A stretch of DNA of 64,000 nt from Daphnia carinata. Lineage: Eukaryota > Arthropoda > Branchiopoda > Diplostraca > Daphniidae. The notes beneath the pieces were generated by a model that was given only the letters and a program-made list of their open reading frames with translations, was not told where the DNA came from and ran no database searches. Location of the stretch: assembly GCF_022539665.2 (NCBI RefSeq), contig NC_081331.1, positions 7,719,534 to 7,783,533 of the forward strand. Reading direction: 5' to 3'. The translations under genes and the position numbers were made by a program. Below, one piece after another: positions 56,835-64,000 of the stretch; position 1 is the stretch's first letter, and each line of letters begins with the position of its first letter.

Positions 56835-58844
56835 TTCATTAAACATACCGTCATTTACCACTTCTTTTTTTTCAGATTTTGTATATACGTATATCATCCT
56901 CAGTAACTATGGAGATTGTAGCAAATGGATTTCTTTGAAGCCTAGGAGTGTATTTACCCCTTTCCGTACCAAATCATTTGCAGGACTAAATGAAATTGAA
57001 AAGTAGCAACAAAAAATATATTTTTAAATAATAATCTTTCACACCAACATGTTTTCCCAAGTTTCTGGGCACCGTGTATGCACATCTTTGCGTTTTCTCT
57101 TAAAACGTTTTTACCGCCTTGGCCGACCGAAAACAGCTTTAGAATTTAACGAAAAGTTTCGTCTTGATACTGAAACAAAAAACTCAAAACTACAAATATT
57201 TTGAATTGAGCCGAATTTCGTTAAGAAACAGCCTGAGGTTTTCCAAGTCGCAGTTTAAGATGTTGAAGGTAAAATGTGTTTTGGTCACCTGTGGATATAT
57301 AAGTGAATCTTCGAGTATCTCCTCATGTTTTCCTCCAGAATAGAGGGCCTTTTCCATCTATAACTAAGATAACCATCCTACGATAATGGCGTAAGAAACA
57401 CGGCCAGCCGTTCCTAAGAGACTTCTGTTTTCGGTATAAGAGCACCATCCCCCCGTTATGAACTTCTGGTATTCGCATTCAGCAAATCTCATCCGTTGAA
57501 TGTACTGTACTTTTGAACGATAATGTTCATTAGCCACGGTATGTCCGTCGATTGTACAAATCAGCAATCGAATGGATGTTCTGATCAGATATCGGCATAG
57601 TTTCCTTAACATGTCTAGGTCAAATTTTATAATTTTTAATATTTTCTCCAGAAATTTTTTTAAGCCCAACTTATGCAATTTACGAAATGTACAGGGATGT
57701 ATCGATAAACTTTTTCGAACGCAAATTTTGAATGAGAGTAAAAAATCATGGATTTCTTCATTCGCGAATAAGTTAAGTCTTATTCTATTCGTTATCCTTA
57801 TTCTTTTCGTGTAACATTTCTTAACAATTATCCGACCTCAGTTTCGAACAATATCCTTTATTGTTTCCCGCTGCCACTCTTGTAAATGTCGGAAGCACCC
57901 AAAATTTCAATATTTGACTTCGACACATGTTTAAAAATTGTATTCACTATTCTTAAAATTCCTTATTTAGCTATCATATTTTAAACGACTAATGTTCTTC
58001 CTTATCATCACGACCTTCGAAATCTAGAAGAAAATTGCATGTTTACTGAAGTTTGTAAAGATGAAGGACGGGAAACAAATTTCAAAATATTATTCGACGT
58101 GTACGTATTCTTATCCCACAAAAAAGTCCACATTAATCGAAGGCGAAAAAACGAAAAGAACTTCACACAAAAATAGAAGTTGTTAAATTTTAATAACATT
58201 TGTTCAATTGAGAAGAAGGTTTTGTTGGTGTACCTGTTGAATTTTTTTAAAACTCGTTGGTTAGTTAACTCGCACCAGAATCATGGATTGAAGATCTCTG
58301 AGGTAGATAAAATTTTTGACTTTGCCAGCACTCTGGTCCGTTCATGGCCAATGTCAGCTTTAGGCACGGATTTAATTTTTTTTCCTGTTGTAGTTTATGC
58401 TATTGTTTTGGTGTTTGCACGTTTCACCCTTCAAATTTCTTCCATGAACCCTTGTTCTCGGAAAAAAAAACTGTTAATAGTTTTGAAGTAAATGGTTCCA
58501 AACGAAACTAAATATCGGGTTTGCGCATCCCTGTAACTGTTTGAAGATTCAAAAACTGCTACAATCTTGATAAGATTTGCGTTGCAGTTTGCAAGCGTAC
58601 AGTTAACCATAACAACCCCAAATAACCTAGTGATAAATAATTTACTGAGACAGTTAGGTGGCTGCAGTTAATTTAAGTTTATGAAACGGCGTTTTCTATC
58701 TCACATTTTTTATTTGTATGAACACAGCTCATCAAAATGAAAATTTAATATCTGTAGATCAAATGAGAAACGAGAATGCAATAATAGAAAAAAGTTACGT
58801 AAGCCTATGGAACATCTAGTTTCGTCTCTTTTATAATCAGCATT
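56835..58844. other. Intergenic, no gene called
   Basis: Frames at 57364-57678 (minus) and 58180-58491 (plus) are open but have no recognisable domain. I do not call them genes. Confidence 0.45.
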
Positions 58845-58852
58845 GATTGGTG

Positions 58853-59204
58853 CATGGCCTACTATAATAAACGGCTAGTAAGCGCGCAAATAACCCCTGC
58901 GCCTAAAACTAAATTGCTAGAGGGCCTAATACCCCAAATCGAAGTCCACTTTCTACAGCTTTATCCCACCCATTCCAATTTTTTTACTTTTTCCACTGAT
59001 TGGCAATGGTGGAGAGGTACTGCTGTCGTAGTACCTCAAACAGAATTCCACTTTCCACTAGTTTTTCCACTCATTTCAATTCTGTATTAGTTACCAAACA
59101 GTCGAAAGTGGAGTTCGGTTTGGGGTATTACGCCCCTCTGGCAATTTAGGTTTAGGCGCAGGGGGTATTGCGCGCTTACTGGCCGTTTATTATAGTAGGC
59201 CATG
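58853..59204. mobile_element. 352-bp MITE with about 100-bp TIRs and 8-bp TSD
   Basis: The first 100 bp (CATGGCCTACTATAATAAACGG...) mirror the last 100. GATTGGTG flanks it (58845-58852 and 59205-59212). An 8-bp TSD with TIRs starting CA fits hAT or P superfamilies. It has no ORF of its own and lies between CSN7 and STAG. Confidence 0.88.
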
Positions 59205-59212
59205 GATTGGTG

Positions 59213-59659
59213 TAACGCCTTCATTGTGTAAGTATGCGTACTGCATATTGGTAATCCGCACTTTAGTCATTTCCAACCAGTTTCCGGCAGGTTTTAGACG
59301 AACGCCAACAAAACATCAATTCCCGCTTAAACAGACAACGGCGTCAATCGGCATCAGCGAAATATTCTGCTCTAGTAGTTTAGGGTTCTGTTATTTTTAT
59401 TGTTATTCTACGAAAGTAGTGTTTCAAATCGTATCATAGGAGACTTCCTGATTTATTAAGCGAAACAAGTAAGTCGCACTTTAGTCACTTTAGTAGTAGC
59501 TTAACTATTATTTTATTTCAGTATTCGTTACCTTGTTTATGTAAATTTAACCACGATCGATGAATAAGAAAAACTGTGGAACAATCTGTCGACATTTGTT
59601 AGTTCGTTAATTTTTAGTCTGACTAATTTTTGTTGAAAGGTGTCTTTGAAGCACCAAAG
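59213..59659. other. STAG upstream/5' untranslated region
   Basis: No further ORF. A 5' untranslated exon is possible but cannot be placed. Sequence directly before the ATG reads GCACCAAAG. Confidence 0.4.
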
Positions 59660-62600
59660 ATGCTTCGAAGAGGAGGGAAAAGAATCAGGATGGATGATCC
59701 TCCTGAAGATTATGAACCACCTTTTACACCATACTCGATACAACCACAGACCCCCATGGATCAGCAAAGGTTTGTTTTCATGCATTCCCAAATTACTTAA
59801 TTTCCCAACTTGTTTAAATGCAGCAGCACATTTGGTGGGCAATATGGACAGTACAATGATAATGGTTCCATGCATTATGATTCTGGACCTAATTCCAACT
59901 TGGACTATGACCAAAATGTTGGTCAAGTGCAACAGAATATGAATGCATTTCATTCCAGTCATCTGGAAGAAACAACCACAGCAAGTTTACCTGGTGGGCG
60001 TGGGCGCTTGACTCGCAGTTCTAGAGGCCGCAGTGAGTTCTATTTTCAATGTTTATCTTGTTTATGTTTGCATTTTGTTGAAGTGATAACCTCTCTTTAT
60101 TGCAATAAAGGACATACAGTTGTTACAAACCCTCAGAGAGTAATATCTAGTCCAGAAGACACTCCTGTACCAACACCAAGTCCTGCCCCTCGACGAAGAG
60201 GACGCCCTAGGAAAAATCCTGTTTTGGAGCACTCCTCAGTTGATGATGAAAGTACCCTGTTTTCCATCATCAGATCTGGCAAAAGTTCTTTACAGGTGTT
60301 AAAAATTAAGGATTTCCTAATATGTGACAAAATTAATGTAGAAGTTCCATAATTGTTGCCGGCAGCAAATTGTAGATGAATGGATCGAGCAGTACAAAGC
60401 TGACCGCGATTCAGGCTTGCGTGCCATAATGCAGTTTTTTATCAGCGCTTCAGGTTGTAAAGGAAAAATAACATCTCAAATGCAGAGTAGTATGGAACAC
60501 GCAGCTATTATCCGCCGAATGACTGAAGAATTTGACGAGGTGTAACGAGCAATTTTAACAAATTATCTAACCCTGCATAATTTGATATTTATGTAGGAAA
60601 GTGGAGAATATCCAATGATTATGTCTGGTCCTCAGTGGAAGAAGTTTCGAAGCAATTTTTGCGATTTTGTGCAGACTCTTGTGAAGCAGTGTCAATACTC
60701 TATCATTTACGATCAATACCTGATGGACAATGTAATCTCCCTTTTAACCGGCTTATCTGATTCGCAAGTTCGAGCATTTCGCCATACTGCAACTTTAGCG
60801 GGTAATTTTTACAATATCCGTTTTCCCGACAACGTAAATCTTTAATATATATATTTTTAATTTTTTTACATAAAATATATATATATTATAGCGATGAAAT
60901 TAATGACTGCGTTAGTTGATGTGGCTTTAACGGTGTCGATCCATCTTGATAATACTTCTCGTCAGTATGAAGCTGAAAGGCAAAAAACTCGAGATAAACG
61001 AGCCAGTGATCGTCTCGAAGCTTTACTTGCCAAGCATCAAGAACTGGAAGAAAATATGGATGAAATTAAGAATATGCTAACCTACACGTTCAAGTCGGTC
61101 TTTGTTCATCGCTACCGAGATATTGTTCCAGAGATTCGAGCCATTTGCATGGCAGAAATCGGGATTTGGATGAAAAGGTTTCCACAAAATTTCCTTGATG
61201 ATTCGTATCTGAAATATATCGGGTGGACACTTCATGACAAAGTCGGCGATGTTCGCCTGAAATGTCTGCAGGCACTTCAACCACTCTATGCATCAGAAGA
61301 ACTTAAAGGCAAGTTGGAACTGTTTACCAGCAAATTTAAGGTACGTTTTGCGCTAGTATATAATTTTCCCCTGGCTTGTTATTTTCGTACCGCAAGGCTA
61401 AACAACCTTACTTCATTTATAAATACAGGATCGTGTCGTTTCAATGACATTGGACAAAGAATATGACGTAGCAGTTCAAGCAGTTCGTTTAATTATCAGC
61501 ATTCACAAGTATCATCGAGAAATATTGTCCGACAAGGACTGTGAAGCTGTTTACGAGCTAGTTTTCTCCTCTCATCGTGCTGTTGCTCAAGCTGCTGGCG
61601 AGTTTCTGAATGAACGGCTTTTTACACTTGACGATACCACTCCTCCGGCTCTTCGCACTCATCGTGGAAAAAAGAGATTACCTAACACGCCTCTTATTCG
61701 CGATTTGGTTCAGTTTTTCATCGAATCAGAGGTAAAATATATAATATGGTTATTAACCAAGGAAAAGAAATATTAAAGTGTTTTTCTCAGTTACATGAGC
61801 ACGGAGCATATTTAGTTGATTCTTTGATTGATTCTAATGAAATGATGAAAGACTGGGAGTGCATGACAGATTTGTTGATGGAGGACCCTGGACCAGGAGA
61901 AGAATCACTAGATGACCGACAAGAAACTAGTTTGATTGAATTGATGACATGTTGTATTAAACAAGCGGCAACGGGAGAACCCCCTGTCGGACGAGGGCCC
62001 ACCAGAAAAGTAATTGTTTTTTTTTTCTTTTTCAATGGCTTCTTACATCACTGGTTTCACGACAGATTACCACCGCAAAAGAAACAAAACAAGCTCAAGA
62101 TGATCGTGTACGGCTCACCGAACATTACATACAAACCCTTCCTCTGTTACTCGGTAAATACATTGCGGATCCAGAAAAGGTGGCAAACCTTCTCTTAATC
62201 CCTCAATATTTCGATATGGAAATCTATACTACCTCACGGCAAGAAAAGGTTGGTTTTATCTCGCTATCTATCTCAACTGAAGCTCGTTCCCAATGAAAAT
62301 GTTTTTTACGCTTCACTTTCAGAACTTAGAAACACTATTACGATTAATGCAAAATGTGGTTGAAAGGCACACTGAAACTGAAGTACTTGAAAACTGTGCC
62401 AAAACACTGGAAATTTTATGTACTGAAGACCATGCAATCTATTCCCGTTGTGACGTAATACGGAGCACTTTAGTCGATCGATTGGTTAACAAACTACGTG
62501 AAGTTTTTGACGAACACGAAACGCTGATTGCCGGTGTAAGTTTCCTTATTTTTTCATGGCTAATTTCCCCAATATGAATATCAATGGCGCTTTGATTGTG

Positions 62601-64000
62601 TTTTTCAGGATGAGGAACCCAACGAAGATGAGATATTCGCCCTGGTATCAAGTTTGAAAAAAGTTGCGATTTTCTGGTCGTGCCACAATCTTGGTCCATG
62701 GAACCTATGGGATCCTCTCTTCAACGCTGTTCGAGATGCCAAAGACGGAAACCGATCAATGCCACCTGAGGTTGCCTAAAACATGTTTTTTTTTTGTCTT
62801 GACCACGTAAATTTTTATTTTTTGTTTTGTTTTTAGGCTATCAAATATTGCATTTCAGCTTGTTATTCCGCTATTTTATGGGAACTTCTACAACTCGAAA
62901 ACGGTTCTGGACGAGGAACTTCTGCCGCGCAGCAACAAAAGCAGCTAAGAGATCATCTAGATGCCTACATCCCGTTGATGACTGAGCTTGTAATCACTTC
63001 AAACGTTGCTCTTTTTAGGGAAGAGGTTTGTTAAATACTTTTAACTCCATCGCAAATCATCATTGTAAAGATAATGTTTTCCTTTCTAGGCATATATATC
63101 TGTATGTGATTTACTCATTTCATTTTGCAAGCAACTAGAAGACAATCCTCTTCTAAGACCGCTTGTTTATGAGCCTGATCGTGGTCTTCAGCAAACTCTG
63201 AATGATTTTATTCAAACCTATGTTTTTGTTGAAGAAGAAGACGAAGAACAAGATGAACATACTAAAATTGAAGAATTGCACAAACGCCGTAGCTACTTGT
63301 CCAGTTTTTGCAAGTTGGTCGTTTATAATGTACTACCTATCAAAACGGCAGCAGAGGTTTTTCGCCACTATGTCAAATACTATAATGACTACGGCGACAT
63401 AATCAAAACAACACTCGGAAAAGCCAGAGAAATCAACAAAGTAAGCTGTGCCAGAACTATGGTCCTTAGTTTGTCCATGCTGTTTCGCGATCTTCATCGG
63501 GATGCTGGCAGCCGTATCGATCGTCAATCGGAGGAGTTTATGAGTGTCAAAGTAGGAAGTGAAACTAAAGTAGTCGGGCAGTATCTGACGAGCGTTCATT
63601 ATTCGTAAGTTTATCATACGCTTCGACTTTTTACGCGTCTGGCTTTTCGTGTTCTGCGAATACTTTAACAAGAAGTTGTGTTTTTTAATTAGGAATTAGC
63701 GAAACGATTCGCCCTCTCATTCGGTCTCGATGCGCTGAAAAACCGCGAAGCTATCACTGCCCTGCACAGAGATGCCATTCTCTTTGCCACCAATCCACTT
63801 GAAAATCCAAATGACCCAACTGGTCCTCCACCTAATTTGGCGTTTCTTGAAATCGGTGCCGAGTTCACAAACAAACTTTTGAAGCAAGATAAGCGGATGG
63901 TTCTCCAGTTTTTGGACAGAATTCTTACGATGGGCATGCCTTCATCCCGGGGTGAGGAGTGGCAGCCTCTCTTGCTGTATCGCAACTCCTTGGTCCACGG
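59660..64000 (+). CDS. STAG: Cohesin subunit SA (stromal antigen/STAG), 3' end beyond window
   Basis: Core cohesin subunit that binds the kleisin RAD21 and helps hold sister chromatids. Exons: 59660-59769, 59824-60032, 60111-60295, 60366-60539, 60597-60801, 60892-61340, 61429-61731, 61791-62009, 62066-62248, 62323-62535, 62609-62770, 62837-63025, 63132-63551, 63693 to beyond 64000. All junctions are GT-AG and stay in frame for 1109 codons. The family is about 1200-1260 long, so roughly 100-150 residues are missing. The N terminus ([13 protein letters not shown]) is Pro/Gln-rich with an AT-hook-like RRGRPRKN (135-142). The STAG domain starts at [15 protein letters not shown] (about 169). The stromalin conserved domain is [14 protein letters not shown]...DVRLKCL (about 365-450). 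HEAT-type helices follow, with [13 protein letters not shown] and [14 protein letters not shown] near the end. It appears intact. Confidence 0.97.

Noticed and set aside
57364..57678. 104-codon minus-strand ORF between CSN7 and STAG
   Set aside because: No recognisable motif and no splice-linked partner. Possible remnant, but unsupported.
59537..59962. 141-codon minus-strand ORF over STAG exon 1-2
   Set aside because: Antisense shadow of coding exons and their intron; no domain.

Overview
The window is eukaryotic and almost certainly from an arthropod. Its two intact host genes have many short introns (about 50-150 bp). The rest is dominated by arthropod-type retrotransposons (Gypsy, BEL/Pao, Copia) and DNA transposons (MULE, hAT, MITEs). 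A cladoceran such as Daphnia fits the compact introns and this mobile-element mix, but that is inference.

Layout. 0.7-8 kb: a decayed BEL/Pao gag on the minus strand, split from a possible LTR promoter (about 7.55 kb) by a 3.6-kb Mutator-like element (2667-6303) with terminal inverted repeats (TIRs) and a 10-bp target-site duplication (TSD). Its broken transposase joins a WRKY-GCM1-like finger, a MULE core, a Ulp1-like protease and a PHD-like finger. 9-13 kb: two Gypsy relics. 13.7-16.6 kb: a second long-TIR element (TSD GGCATGAGGA) with a decayed reading frame inside. 17.4-30.35 kb: a large, rearranged Gypsy element with gag, pol, two related small accessory ORFs, a tRNA-like segment, an envelope-like gene and LTRs. 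30.7-31.9 kb: a MULE remnant with a RING-like end. 32.7-38.3 kb: a decayed minus-strand BEL/Pao element interrupted by an 833-bp MITE. 38.5-44.2 kb: an LTR-like unit, a Gypsy relic and a hAT relic. 44.56-52.36 kb: a hAT transposon (8-bp TSD) with a young Copia element inserted into its transposase (5-bp TSD, LTRs 2 differences in 223 bp). 54.4-55.0 kb: a probable solo LTR.

The host genes lie at the right. CSN7 (COP9 signalosome subunit 7; 55614-56728) is complete in five exons that join in frame to 264 codons. STAG/SA (cohesin stromal antigen; from 59660) has 14 exons that join in frame for 1109 codons before the window ends. A 352-bp MITE sits between them.

The most notable signals are in the Gypsy element. 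At the gag-pol junction there is a textbook -1 frameshift site: heptamer GGGAAAC, 7-nt spacer and an 8-bp stem-loop. The heptamer is also present in an old antisense relic of the same family 9 kb away. A 303-codon ATG-started ORF lies entirely inside gag in the +1 frame. Two small ORFs between pol and env share an ILDLDP-type C-terminal motif. Many frames in the mobile elements carry single stops or shifts, so most copies look dead; a few single-base shifts could instead be assembly errors.
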